A stretch of DNA of 32,340 nucleotides, from the NCBI GenBank assembly GCA_009924135.1, contig RFSE01000051.1, forward strand, positions 1-32,340. The letters run 5' to 3'. Under the pieces are notes generated by a model, which worked only from the letters and a program-made list of their open reading frames with translations, did not search any database and was not told where the DNA came from. Source of the stretch: Pseudomonadota bacterium. GTDB taxonomy: Bacteria; Verrucomicrobiota; Verrucomicrobiia; Limisphaerales; SXTU01. The translations under genes and the position numbers were made by a program. Below, in pieces: positions 15,991 to 25,700 of this stretch (position 1 is the first letter of the stretch; each line of letters starts with the position of its first letter).

Positions 15991-17157
15991 ATGGCTGCCT
16001 CTGACTCCTTACCCTGCCACCTGTGCGGTCACGCGGTGGTGGAACCCGTGCCCGAATACGCGGCGTTGCGCCGGGTGACCTCCGATTGCAAACCGTGGGC
16101 CGCCGGCGGCTGGCTCGGGGTGTGCCGCGCCTGCGGGGGCGTGCAAAAGCGGATGGACGCCACATGGCGCGCGGAGATCGAGCGGGTCTATGACGAATAC
16201 ACGATTTACCACCAAAGCGGCGGCACGGAACAGCCGGTGTTTGCGGCGGCCACAGGGCAGGGGAAGGCGCGTTCCGAACGCATTGTGGAACGGCTGGTGG
16301 AGTCGGGATTGGCGGGCAGCACAGGACGATTGCTGGACGTGGGTTGTGGGAACGGGGCCTTGCTGCGTGCCTGCAGCCGGTTGCTGCCGGGCTGGGCGCT
16401 GGCGGGCACGGAAATCAATGACAAGTACAAGACCGAGGTTGAGGCGATTCCCGGAGTGAGCGTGATGCAGGTGGGCGGCGCAGCGGATGTGCCCGGTGAA
16501 TTTGACTTCGTCACGCTGGTGCATGTCCTGGAGCACGTGCCGTCGCCTTCGGAATTCTTGGCCTCGCTCAAGGCAAAATTGGTCTGCGGTGGAAACCTGA
16601 TGGTTGAGGTGCCGAACTATGTGGACAATCCGTTCGATTTGCTCATCGTGGACCACAGCACGCACTTTTCGGCGGAAGTTTTGCGCGGCGTCGCGGCGCG
16701 CGGCGGCGTCGCGGCGCGTGTGCTGGCCACCGACTGGGTGGCGAAGGAGCTGACCTTGGTGGGGGTGCCGTCGGGCGGGCAGTCGGCTTACAGCCCGGCC
16801 TCCGGCCATTTTGAAACGTCACTGGCCCAGGTCGGCCAGCGCCTCGGGTGGTTGTCAGCCATGAGCCGGCAGGCACGGGAGCTGGCGCAAGGCGGTTCCT
16901 TCGGCTTGTTCGGCACTTCGATTGCGGCCATGTGGTTGTTTGGTGAACTTGAGGGGCGCGTGGATTTCTTCGTGGACGAGGACCCGACGCGCGTGGGCCG
17001 CACCTGCTTTGGCAAGCCGGTCCTCTCACCGCAGCAGGCACCGGCCGGCAGCCGGGTCTGGATGGCGTTACCCTCGAAGATCGGTGAGCAGGTCAAGGCA
17101 CGGTTGACGTCGCAATGCTCCAACCTTGAATTTCATCTTCCTCCGGAGTTAGTTTGA
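15991..17157 (+). CDS. Sugar C-methyltransferase-like protein
   Basis: The product has 388 residues from the ATG at 15991, two bases after the previous stop (a TTG at 15985 is also possible). The N-terminus has a putative zinc-binding set: Cys9, Cys12, Cys45, Cys48. The central methyltransferase core has L-D-V-G-C-G-N-G (115-122) and H-V-L-E-H-V (178-183), followed by D-H-S-T-H-F-S (221-227). The C-terminal domain (G-L-F-G-T-S...V-D-F-F-V-D-E-D-P-T-R-V-G) has the second Rossmann-like fold seen in NDP-sugar 3-C-methyltransferases of the NovU/TylC3 group. This would put a C-methyl branch on a keto sugar. An 18-bp tandem duplication lies in the middle of the gene (16687-16719). Confidence 0.85.
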   Translation: MAASDSLPCHLCGHAVVEPVPEYAALRRVTSDCKPWAAGGWLGVCRACGGVQKRMDATWRAEIERVYDEYTIYHQSGGTEQPVFAAATGQGKARSERIVERLVESGLAGSTGRLLDVGCGNGALLRACSRLLPGWALAGTEINDKYKTEVEAIPGVSVMQVGGAADVPGEFDFVTLVHVLEHVPSPSEFLASLKAKLVCGGNLMVEVPNYVDNPFDLLIVDHSTHFSAEVLRGVAARGGVAARVLATDWVAKELTLVGVPSGGQSAYSPASGHFETSLAQVGQRLGWLSAMSRQARELAQGGSFGLFGTSIAAMWLFGELEGRVDFFVDEDPTRVGRTCFGKPVLSPQQAPAGSRVWMALPSKIGEQVKARLTSQCSNLEFHLPPELV

Positions 17158-17175
17158 AACCTCGTTGCAGACACT

Positions 17176-17961
17176 ATGAGCAATCGCATCAAAGACGCGT
17201 TTGGCCCGACCGGCTGGCATTTGGAGCGCGGTATTCTGGAAGGCGACTTCGTCCGCCAGGTCGGCGAGTTCCTTGATTCCCGGCGGCTGCGCCTGCAACA
17301 GCAGTTCTCTGCCTGGGTGGGTGAGACGGTGACCGATGAGAGCTATGCCAGTCATCAGGCAAAGACCGAGGAATACGTCGCGAAGGGACTGCCCAAGGAT
17401 TTGCGCCACTTCCTGCGCGGGGAATTCGACCTGGAAACCCGCTTGGACAAGCGCATCATGCAGGTGCTGGCCACGCCGCGCGTGCTGGCCTACCTGAGCA
17501 ACTTCCTCTCGTCCGACGGCTACTGCATCCACTATCCGCCGATGATGCGCTTCAAGATGGCGGCGGCCGATGCGAGCAAGCTGCCGCCGCATCAGGACTG
17601 GCCCTACAACACCCACATGACGGACTTCCTCACGGTGTGGGTGCCGTTGGTAACGATCGACGAAGGCACCGGCGGCGTGGTGGTCTATGAAGGCAGTCAT
17701 CAGGATGGGAACGTCCAGCACGTGGCCGAAGGTTCCTGGGAGGCCAAGGCGCTTGCTGACCTCGATAAATATCCGCAATTGCATGTGCTCATGAACCCCG
17801 GCGACATCCTCACGTTCCCCTCGGAACTGCTGCACGCGTCCGCGCCGCAGACCAGTTCGCGCATCCGTTACAGCATTGATTTCCGCGTCTTCCGCAACCC
17901 GGAGGATTCCACCAAGTCGTTCTTCAAGGCGAAGACCCAAGAGATTGTGAGGGTGGACTGA
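17176..17961 (+). CDS. Phytanoyl-CoA dioxygenase (PhyH) family oxygenase
   Basis: The product has 261 residues. The Fe(II) triad is visible as His139-x-Asp141 (P-P-H-Q-D-W) and distal His220 (E-L-L-H-A-S-A-P). Arg231 (R-I-R-Y-S-I-D-F-R) is the likely 2-oxoglutarate anchor. The T-G-G-V-V-V-Y-E-G-S-H segment (165-175) is the family's usual core. PhyH enzymes hydroxylate, desaturate or epimerise diverse small molecules. In a glycan operon the likely substrate is a sugar or a lipid-linked saccharide. It starts 18 bp after the C-methyltransferase gene, and its stop shares a base with the next start. Confidence 0.92.
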   Translation: MSNRIKDAFGPTGWHLERGILEGDFVRQVGEFLDSRRLRLQQQFSAWVGETVTDESYASHQAKTEEYVAKGLPKDLRHFLRGEFDLETRLDKRIMQVLATPRVLAYLSNFLSSDGYCIHYPPMMRFKMAAADASKLPPHQDWPYNTHMTDFLTVWVPLVTIDEGTGGVVVYEGSHQDGNVQHVAEGSWEAKALADLDKYPQLHVLMNPGDILTFPSELLHASAPQTSSRIRYSIDFRVFRNPEDSTKSFFKAKTQEIVRVD

Positions 17962-18725
17962 TGGAACGCGCCTTTGACGGGACGAAGAAGTCCAACCTCG
18001 ACCAGGAGATCGAGCAGCAGATTGTGGCGCACTGCCGGAAATACGGCGTGGATGCGCTGGACGCGGTGAAGCTCTTTGCCGTGCTGGGCCGGCGGCAATG
18101 GCTGAAGCGTTTTCTCGCGCACGCCGAGTTGTTCAAACAGACTCTCGACGTGCCGGGTGACATCGCCGAACTGGGCGTGTGGCGGGGCGCGGGATTGATG
18201 ACCTGGGCAAACCTGCTGGAGACGTACGTGGTGGGCAACCGCACGAAGACGGTTTACGGCTTCGACAACTGGGAAGGATTTACTGATTTGGCACCCGAGG
18301 ACGGCGCGCAGGATGCGGCGGCGGGCAAGGTCGTAGGCGGCTTTTCTCCGAAGTCGTATTTTCAGGAGCTGAAGGATGCCATTGCGATCTTCGATCAGGA
18401 CCGTTTCATCCCGCAGAAGGCGCGGGTGAAACTCGTGCCCGGTGACATTTCCCTGACCGTGCCGCAGTTCGTTCGGGACAATCCCGGCGTGCGCTTCTCG
18501 CTCATTCACTTTGACTGCGATCTCTACCAGCCGACCAAGGCGGCATTGGAGTCCTTCTGGCCGGTGTTGTCGCGCGGCGGGCTTATGCTCTTTGACGAAT
18601 ATGCGATTCCGAACTGGCCGGGTGAAACCCGCGCCGTGGACGAGTTCATTGCGGACAAACCCGGTCTGCGGATCAAGACGCTCACGTGGAACAACACCCC
18701 GGCGGGCTACCTTGTGAAGGAATGA
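17961..18725 (+). CDS. TylF/MycF-type O-methyltransferase
   Basis: The product has 254 residues. Motif I is E-L-G-V-W-R-G-A-G (70-78). V-Y-G-F-D-N-W-E-G-F (98-107) is the characteristic family block. Metal-binding candidates are Asp185/Asp187 (H-F-D-C-D-L-Y) and Asp212-Glu213 (L-F-D-E-Y). TylF and MycF methylate hydroxyl groups of deoxysugars on macrolides using Mg2+. Relatives in polysaccharide loci are expected to methylate sugar hydroxyls. Together with the C-methyltransferase-like gene this indicates a methylated unusual sugar. Start ATG overlaps the dioxygenase stop by one base (TGATG). Confidence 0.9.
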   Translation: MERAFDGTKKSNLDQEIEQQIVAHCRKYGVDALDAVKLFAVLGRRQWLKRFLAHAELFKQTLDVPGDIAELGVWRGAGLMTWANLLETYVVGNRTKTVYGFDNWEGFTDLAPEDGAQDAAAGKVVGGFSPKSYFQELKDAIAIFDQDRFIPQKARVKLVPGDISLTVPQFVRDNPGVRFSLIHFDCDLYQPTKAALESFWPVLSRGGLMLFDEYAIPNWPGETRAVDEFIADKPGLRIKTLTWNNTPAGYLVKE

Positions 18726-18732
18726 AACGCTG

Positions 18733-19707
18733 ATGCCGGATACCTCCCTGCCGACGATTTCGGTGGTGATGCCGAACTTCAACCACGGCAAATACCTTTC
18801 CACGTCCCTGCCTGCGATTTTGAACCAATCGGTTCAACCGCTTGAGGTCATCATCATCGACGACTGCTCGACCGACAACAGTTGGGAGATCATTCAGGAG
18901 TACGCGCGCAAGTACCCGGTCATCCGGGCCATCCGCAACGAGAAGAACCTCGGGGTCATCGCCAACGGCAACAAAGGGCTGGAGCTGGCGCGGGGCGAAT
19001 ACATCCACTTCGGCTCGGCAGATGATGAGATTTATCCCGGCCTGTTTGAGAAGTCGCTCAAGCTGTTGAAACAGCATCCTCAGGCAGCTTATTGCTGCAC
19101 GATCGGCGATTGGTATGAGCTGGCGTCGGGCTTCAATTGGCACGTTAGCGTCGGCATGGCGGATCAACCCTGTTACCTCTCCCCGGAGCGGATGGTTGAG
19201 CTGGAACGGCAGAGCAAGTTTTTCATCGCGAGCCACACCACGGTCTTGAAGCGGGCGGCCTTCATCGAGGTGGGCAGCTTCATTCCTGAGCTGAAGTGGC
19301 ACGCCGACTGGTTCGTGCTTTACGCCTGCGGTTTCCGCCACGGCATCTGCTACATCCCCGAGCCACTGGCGCGCTTCAACATCTTCACCACCTCCTACTA
19401 CAAGTCCGGCCGGCGCGATGAGGCGGCGCATCGTGCGGTGTTGCAGGGGATGCTCGACCGGCTGGCCAGCCCGGAGTTTACGCGCGAGGCGGAGTTCATC
19501 CGGCAGGGCGGGTCGCTCTTTCAGTTTACCGGGCCCATCCGCGAGCTGATTCGGAAGGACCCCCGCTTCAAAGGCTGGTTGACACCGTTGATGTTACGCC
19601 GAAGCTACTGGCATAGTTTCAAACTCGCGGTGAAGGATCACCTCCCGGTTTGGCTGGCGAACCTCTACTTCCGTCTGGCAGGCTATCGCGCGCCTAAGTC
19701 TGCATGA
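18733..19707 (+). CDS. Family 2 glycosyltransferase
   Basis: The product has 324 residues. The GT-A fold starts at I-S-V-V-M-P-N-F-N-H (9-18), with V-I-I-I-D-D-C-S-T-D (39-48, Asp43/Asp44 for nucleotide binding) and the metal site G-S-A-D-D-E (94-99, Asp97/Asp98). The acceptor side (about 170-200) has H-A-D-W-F-V-L-Y-A, where the Asp is a possible catalytic base. There are no strong transmembrane segments, so it should be cytoplasmic or membrane-associated. It is the only glycosyltransferase in the locus, so the cluster makes or attaches one sugar more likely than a whole polymer. It overlaps the final methyltransferase gene by 4 bp. Confidence 0.93.
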   Translation: MPDTSLPTISVVMPNFNHGKYLSTSLPAILNQSVQPLEVIIIDDCSTDNSWEIIQEYARKYPVIRAIRNEKNLGVIANGNKGLELARGEYIHFGSADDEIYPGLFEKSLKLLKQHPQAAYCCTIGDWYELASGFNWHVSVGMADQPCYLSPERMVELERQSKFFIASHTTVLKRAAFIEVGSFIPELKWHADWFVLYACGFRHGICYIPEPLARFNIFTTSYYKSGRRDEAAHRAVLQGMLDRLASPEFTREAEFIRQGGSLFQFTGPIRELIRKDPRFKGWLTPLMLRRSYWHSFKLAVKDHLPVWLANLYFRLAGYRAPKSA

Positions 19708-20426
19708 AATCTTCCGAGTTACAGCGCAAGTTCGCCGCCGCATGCCCCATCACGCATGACCCGGAGAATCCCGACCACCGTGTCCGCAAGGTGCGGCAGC
19801 TCTTCGCGGAATACGCCGACCGGAAGAAGGTGCTCGATGTTGGTTGTGCGGATGGTTCCGTGCTCAAGCCCTTCATCAAGCAGCACGAATTGCACGGCGT
19901 GGATGTCAGCCCGGACTACTTGCAGGGGGCGATTGACCTCGGTTATCAGGCGCGCATTCACGACATCGAAAGCGACCCGTTGCCGTATCCCGATGGTACC
20001 TTTGACGTCGTTTATGCCGGGGAAACCATCGAGCACTTGACGGACACCGACTGGTTTCTCGCCGAGATTAACCGGGTGCTCAAGCCCGGCGGACACTTCA
20101 TCGTCACCTACCCGAACGTCCGCACGTTGACGTCACTGGCAATGATGGCCTTTGCCGATTTGCCGCCGATGTATTCCGCCCGGTATCGTGGCCCGCATTT
20201 CCGGGATTTTACGCAGAAGACCATCCGGATTGCCCTCGCGAACCACCAATTCCGGCCTGACAAGACGCTGGGCACCCACTTCTATTTTCCGGGCGTTGGC
20301 GACTGTCTTTCTGGCCTGGCGTCAGTCATTCCCGGCTGGGCGTCGCAAGTGGTGTTGCGCTCCGTAAAGACCGGCGAGTCCCGTTACTCGGCGGAAGCTG
20401 CCGCCGAAAAGAACATCTACGGCTGA
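19704..20426 (+). CDS. Class I SAM-dependent methyltransferase, Methyltransf_11-like
   Basis: The product has 240 residues. Motif I is V-L-D-V-G-C-A-D-G (43-51), followed by G-V-D-V-S at the end of strand 2, F-D-V-V-Y-A-G-E-T-I-E-H-L, and the classical L-K-P-G-G-H-F-I-V-T-Y-P. It probably methylates a glycan or lipid-linked intermediate. The substrate is not predictable. It is the last gene of the operon and ends 14 bp from the end of the convergent dihydrolipoyl dehydrogenase gene, leaving almost no room for a terminator. Confidence 0.9.
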   Translation: MKSSELQRKFAAACPITHDPENPDHRVRKVRQLFAEYADRKKVLDVGCADGSVLKPFIKQHELHGVDVSPDYLQGAIDLGYQARIHDIESDPLPYPDGTFDVVYAGETIEHLTDTDWFLAEINRVLKPGGHFIVTYPNVRTLTSLAMMAFADLPPMYSARYRGPHFRDFTQKTIRIALANHQFRPDKTLGTHFYFPGVGDCLSGLASVIPGWASQVVLRSVKTGESRYSAEAAAEKNIYG

Positions 20427-20440
20427 AACGCGTCCGTGGT

Positions 20441-21859
20441 TTAAGGCGACTTCTTCTTCGGCAGGGCATGCGTGCCGTGCCCGTAGTAGGCTTCCGCCGC
20501 TTCCATCAAGGTTTCCGACAAAGTTGGATGCGGGTGGATCACATGGGCCAGCTCGCGCGCAGTGAACTGCCGTTCCACGGCGATGGTGGCTTCCGCAATC
20601 AGCTCGCCGGCACCTTGACCGGCAATGCCCACCCCGAGAATGCGTTCCGTTTTCGGTTCGATCAGCAGTTTGGTCACACCATCCGGCCGGTCGTGCGTCA
20701 AGGCCCGGCCGCTGGCACCCCATAGAAACTTTGAGATTTCAAAGGCGATGCCACGGGCCTTCGCTTCAGCTTCCGTCAAACCGCACCAGGCGATCTCAGG
20801 ATCGGTGAAGACCACGGCGGGGACCACCGCGTGCATGGTGGTCACCGGCAGGCCGAGGATGGCTTCGACGGCGACGCGGGCATCGCGGGCCGCCTTGTGC
20901 GCGAGCATTACGCCGCCCGCCACATCGCCAATGGCGTAAATTGCAGGATCGGCGGTTTGCTGGCGTTCGTTCACAGTGAGACAACCGCGTGGGTCCCGCC
21001 TGGCCTGCGTGGTTTCCAGACCGAGTTCACCCGAGTTGGCCACCCGTCCCACAGCGATGAGCACCCGGTCGTAATGTTCCTCCTTCGTCTCGCCATTGCC
21101 TTCCATCACGGCGCGCACGCGTTCACCTTCCACGGTGAGCGAACGAATCGAAGTCTTGACCCGGATCTCCTTGAACAGCTTGCGCCCGTAAGCCACGACC
21201 AACCGTGACAAGTCCACGTCCGCGCCGGCGAGAACGGTGTCCAGCGCCTCGACGACTGTGACCCTGCTGCCGAGCCGCGCATACACGGTGCCCATTTCCA
21301 TGCCGATGTAGCCGCCGCCGACCACGAGCAACTCACCGGGGATATCAGCAAGTTCCAGGGCTCCCGTTGAAGTCATCACTCGCGGGTGACCGAGGTCGAA
21401 ACTGCGGGGCAGGGCAGGGCGTGATCCCGTGGCCACGATGGCATGTGCAAACTCGACAGGCTGTTCACCTGCGGCGGTGTTTACCGTGAGTGAGTGCGAA
21501 CTGGTGAATTGCGCTGTGCCGGTCACCACTTGCACGCCGCGCTTTTGTGCCAGGCTGGTGATTCCGTTGCCGAGCTTGGTCAGCACGCCATCCTTCCAGC
21601 CGCGCAGCTTGGTGACGTCAATTTGCACCGGACCAAAGGCAATGCCGCGCGTCGCGGATTCCTGCACGACCGGCAGCGCGTGGGTGGCGTGCAACAGCGC
21701 CTTCGAGGGGATGCAGCCTTCATTCAAGCACGCGCCGCCGAGCCGGGTGTTGCGATCGATGAGGATCACCTTCTTGCCGAGGTCCGCTGCATAAAACGCC
21801 GCAGCGTAGCCACCCGGTCCGCCGCCGATCACGGCGATGTCCGCCTGCAATATGTCCAT
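20441..21859 (-). CDS. lpdA: Dihydrolipoyl dehydrogenase (E3)
   Basis: The product has 472 residues from the ATG at 21859. The open frame continues 51 bases further upstream, but the conserved N-terminus (D-I-A-V-I-G-G-G-P-G-G, FAD motif) starts here. The redox disulfide is Cys44/Cys49 in G-G-A-C-L-N-E-G-C-I-P-S-K. A second G-G-G-Y-I-G-M-E motif binds NAD. The C-terminal H-P-H-P-T-L-S-E-T supplies the His-Glu pair of the partner subunit. The enzyme reoxidises dihydrolipoamide on 2-oxoacid dehydrogenase or glycine cleavage complexes using NAD+. No E1/E2 genes lie nearby. Its neighbour on the other side is a lipoate ligase, a functional match. Confidence 0.97.
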   Translation of the reverse strand: MDILQADIAVIGGGPGGYAAAFYAADLGKKVILIDRNTRLGGACLNEGCIPSKALLHATHALPVVQESATRGIAFGPVQIDVTKLRGWKDGVLTKLGNGITSLAQKRGVQVVTGTAQFTSSHSLTVNTAAGEQPVEFAHAIVATGSRPALPRSFDLGHPRVMTSTGALELADIPGELLVVGGGYIGMEMGTVYARLGSRVTVVEALDTVLAGADVDLSRLVVAYGRKLFKEIRVKTSIRSLTVEGERVRAVMEGNGETKEEHYDRVLIAVGRVANSGELGLETTQARRDPRGCLTVNERQQTADPAIYAIGDVAGGVMLAHKAARDARVAVEAILGLPVTTMHAVVPAVVFTDPEIAWCGLTEAEAKARGIAFEISKFLWGASGRALTHDRPDGVTKLLIEPKTERILGVGIAGQGAGELIAEATIAVERQFTARELAHVIHPHPTLSETLMEAAEAYYGHGTHALPKKKSP

Positions 21860-21878
21860 GTGGAGATGGTTTGCCAGC

Positions 21879-21883
21879 GGAGG
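21879..21883 (+). promoter_or_regulatory. Shine-Dalgarno site fixing the lipoate ligase start
   Basis: GGAGG at 21879-21883 lies 4 bases before the ATG at 21888. It is one of the few clear Shine-Dalgarno sequences in the window. It favours this start over the upstream ATG at 21837 and the GTG at 21930. Confidence 0.7.
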
Positions 21884-21887
21884 CAAA

Positions 21888-22667
21888 ATGCAAGCCGACT
21901 TCTTCTGCACTTTGCCCCGGGCAGTCGCCGTGGTTTACTTCGTCCGCTTGCAACTGCTTGACCTCACGCTGCCAACACCCGCCGAGAACCTTGCCTGCGA
22001 CGAAGCCTTGTTGAACGACTGCGCCGCCCGTGGCGGGGAGGTGCTGCGGTTCTGGGAATCACCCGTGCCATTCGTGGTCGTCGGTTATGCCAACGAAGTC
22101 ATGCGCGAAGCGAAGGTGGCGGCCTGTGATGCCGACGGGGTTGCAATCGGTCGCCGGTGCTCGGGCGGTGGCACAGTGCTGCAAGGACCGGGTTGCTTGA
22201 ACTACGCGCTGGTGCTGGATCTTTCCGCCAATGCGGAACTCCTGAGCGTGACCGGTACCAACACGTTCATCCTGAACCGTCAGGCCCAGGCGTTGATGAC
22301 CCTGTTGGGGAGTCCGGTGAAACTCCTGGGCGACACTGATCTGGTTTGGAATGGATGCAAGTTTTCCGGCAATGCCCAGCGTCGTGGCCGTACGCATCTG
22401 CTGTTTCACGGCACGGTGTTGCTGGATTTTGACTTCAAGCTGCTGGAGAAATACCTGCCGTCCTTGCCGCCTCGTCAGCCGGCGTACCGGCTGGCCCGTT
22501 CGCATCGGGAGTTTCTGGTGAATCTTCCCCTGGCGGCGGGTGCGGTAAAGCGCGCCCTGGCGGCAGCCTGGCAGGCGGAGGTGCATTACCAACCGTGGCC
22601 GCGGGAGGAGACCCAACGGCTGGTCCGCGACCGTTACGGACTGGCCGAATGGAACCGGTCGCGCTGA
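21888..22667 (+). CDS. Lipoate-protein ligase A family protein
   Basis: The product has 259 residues and the start is set by the preceding GGAGG. The lipoyl-AMP binding loop is R-R-C-S-G-G-G-T-V (89-97), followed by G-C-L-N-Y-A-L (102-108). Lys158 in N-G-C-K-F-S-G-N-A-Q is the key lysine of the family. The C-terminal accessory domain of E. coli LplA is absent, as in shorter ligases and octanoyltransferases of the LipM type. So it could use free lipoate plus ATP or transfer octanoyl groups. It lies head to head with dihydrolipoyl dehydrogenase, supporting a role in lipoylation of 2-oxoacid dehydrogenase or glycine cleavage complexes. Confidence 0.9.
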   Translation: MQADFFCTLPRAVAVVYFVRLQLLDLTLPTPAENLACDEALLNDCAARGGEVLRFWESPVPFVVVGYANEVMREAKVAACDADGVAIGRRCSGGGTVLQGPGCLNYALVLDLSANAELLSVTGTNTFILNRQAQALMTLLGSPVKLLGDTDLVWNGCKFSGNAQRRGRTHLLFHGTVLLDFDFKLLEKYLPSLPPRQPAYRLARSHREFLVNLPLAAGAVKRALAAAWQAEVHYQPWPREETQRLVRDRYGLAEWNRSR

Positions 22668-22733
22668 AGCGTCCCCTGCTTGCGGCGGGCGGGTTTGCCC
22701 GTTAGTTTTAGCGCGTCAGCTCGGAACTGCATC

Positions 22734-25700
22734 GTGAAACACATCGCGGCTTATTTTGGCATCATAGTCTGGTGGTCCGGGCTGACTGCTGGGCGTGGGT
22801 TGGCAGCGGAGCCGGGCCGGGAGACGATTCAATTTGATCGCGACATCCGGCCGATCCTGTCGGAAAAATGTTTTGCCTGTCACGGGCCGGATGGAGGAAA
22901 GCGCAAGGGCGGTCTGCGCCTCGACACCCGCGAGGGCCTGTTCGGGACGGGCAAGTCCGGGGTGATGGTTGTCGTACCCCGACAGCCTGATGCCAGTGCC
23001 CTGCTCAAACGCATCCACGCCGCCGATGCCACCGAACTGATGCCGCCTCCGAAGTCGGGCAAAGGGCTCAGTTCCCAGCAAATGACACTGTTGCGACGCT
23101 GGGTCGATGAAGGTGCGCCGTGGTCACCGGGCTGGACCTTTACCCCGCCGCAAGCGCCTCCGTTGCCGGAGGTAAAGCAGGCAGCCTGGGTGCAAAACCC
23201 CATTGATCGTTTCATCCTCGCGGCGTTGGAACAGCGCGGCTGGCAGCCTTCGCCGGAGGCGGATCGGCTCACCCTGCTGCGACGACTTAGTTATGACTTG
23301 ATCGGTCTGCCCCCGAGACCGGAAGAAGCAGAAGCGTACCTTGCCGACCCATCGCCGCAGGCTTATGAGCGGGCGGTGGACCGGCTGCTCGCATCGAAGC
23401 ATTTCGGCGAACGAATGGCGCAGCACTGGCTCGATCTCGCGCGCTACGCGGATTCGGACGGCTACCATGATGATTACCTGCGGGAGATGCATGGCTACCG
23501 TGACTACGTAATTGCCGCTTTCAACCGGAACCTGCCGTTCAACCAGTTCACCATCGAGCAACTTGCCGGGGACTTGCTGCCGAATCCGACCCGCGACCAG
23601 ATCGTGGCCACCGCTTTTAACCGCAACGGCCCCACCACCTCCGAAAACGGTGCGGACGCCGAGGAATATCGCGTGCGCTACGCCGCCGAGCGAGTGAGCA
23701 CCACCGCGACGGTCTGGCTGGGCCTCTCGCTCGCCTGCGCCGAGTGCCACGACCACAAATACGACCCGCTTACCGCGCGGGATTTTTACCGGATGACGGC
23801 CTTCTTCAATCAGGTGCCAGGCAACCCACTGGCCAACGGCAGGGCTGCTGAACCGATCCTGAAGATCGTCCCGCCGGGCATGGACGAACCGCTGAAGCTC
23901 GCGGAGGCCGAGCATGCGCGCTGCCGCGATGCGTTGCTCAAACTTTTGTACGAACCGCGCAACGAATGGGACCGCATGCAGGCGGGGTGGGAGGAACGGG
24001 TGCGGGCGACAAAGCTCGAACCATTGCGTTTCGGCGATTGGCGTAAATCCGGACCGTACGTTGCGGAGCCGGACGACAGCAAGCTGCTGCCCCCCGAACG
24101 GGCGCTGGTGGAGGGGGATCGGGAAGCTGCCAAGCAAGTCCGATGGACCGCTCTTAAACTCGCCTCGACCAACGATGTGAAGTTGCCGGTCGGCGACGGC
24201 ATCGTCTGTGTCCAACGCGAGGTCACCACGGTGACGACCGCCTTGTTGCGCTGCCGCCTGAGTACAAATGCGACAGCCCGCGTCTGGGTGGACGACCGGC
24301 TGGTGCACGTCAGTGGACGCGACGCCGAATCCATCAGTTCAGGGCGGACCTTCAACGTGCGTGTGCCGGCCGGGCGACATCGCCTGCTGGTGCGCATCAC
24401 TCCTCAAATTGATCGGGGTGAAGCAGTCCTTTACGTGGCTGAATCCTCGTCCCATCAACCGCGTTTGGAAACCTTCAAGGAGAACGTGTTCGCCATTCCC
24501 ACCGCCCAGCGTGCGACCAACGATTTGTTTTTGGTGCGGCGAGTCTTCCGCGAACTGCACTTTCCGGAACTGGATGTTGCCCAACTGGCCACCGAGCAAG
24601 CCCAGGAGCAGTTGCGGGTTGCGGCCAAAGATACATCCCGCATTCGCATCATGGCCGAAAGCACGAACCGGGTGCCGACGCATATCTTGATGCGAGGGAA
24701 CTACCGGCAACGTGGCGAGCTGGTGACAGCGGCGGTTCCGGTGGTGTTCGGCAGCCTGCCGGCCTCAGCCACGGCGGACCGGCTCGCGTTGGCCCGCTGG
24801 CTGGTGGCGCGCGAGAACCCGCTGACGGCCCGCGTCACGGTGAACCGCCTCTGGCAGATGGTGTTCGGGATCGGGATCGTGAAGTCGTCCGAGGACTTCG
24901 GCGCGCAGGGAGAGCCGCCCACGCATCCGGAACTGCTCGATTACCTGGCCGTGCGTTTTATGGACAGCGGCTGGGATGTGAAGGCGCTGCTGCGCGTTAT
25001 CGTGACCAGCGCGACCTACCGGCAGGCTTCGGGGCCAGTGTTCAGTGTTCAGAATCCAGTATTCAGTGCGAAGGTCGGGAGCCCAACTGAACACTGGAAA
25101 CTGAATGCTGAACACTTCTCCCGCCTTCGCGCGGACGATCCTGAGAACCGCTGGCTGGCTCGCGGTCCCCGTTTCCGCCTGCCGGCCGAGTTCATCCGCG
25201 ACACGGCGCTGGCTGCCAGCGGCTTGCTGGATCGTGAACGAGCGCCCGCAGGGCGCAGCGTGCTGTCGTATCAGCCGGGGCCGGACTTGTGGAAGGAGTT
25301 CGCGTTCGGCGAGAGCCTGAAATACATCCAGGACCACGACGGGGAGTTGTACCGACGCGGGGTTTACATGTTTTGGAAGCGGTCGGTTTTGCACCCGTAT
25401 CTGGCCGTCATGGACGCGCCGACACGCGATGTCTGCACTGCGCGACGGCCGGTGACGAACACGCCCACGCAGGCGCTGGCACTGCTCAACGAAACCTTGC
25501 TCGTCGAGTGTGCCCGGGTGCTTGCCCAACGGCTCCTGTTGGCGACCGAACTCGACGATGCCGCCCGGCTGCGACGGGCCTTCCAGTTGGTGCTGGCCCG
25601 GCCGCCGACCGGGCGCGAGGTGGACGTGCTGCTCGCGTTGCACGCCGATATGCAGCGGCACTATCAAGCGGACCCAGCGGCCGCCAAGAAGCTGGTGAGC

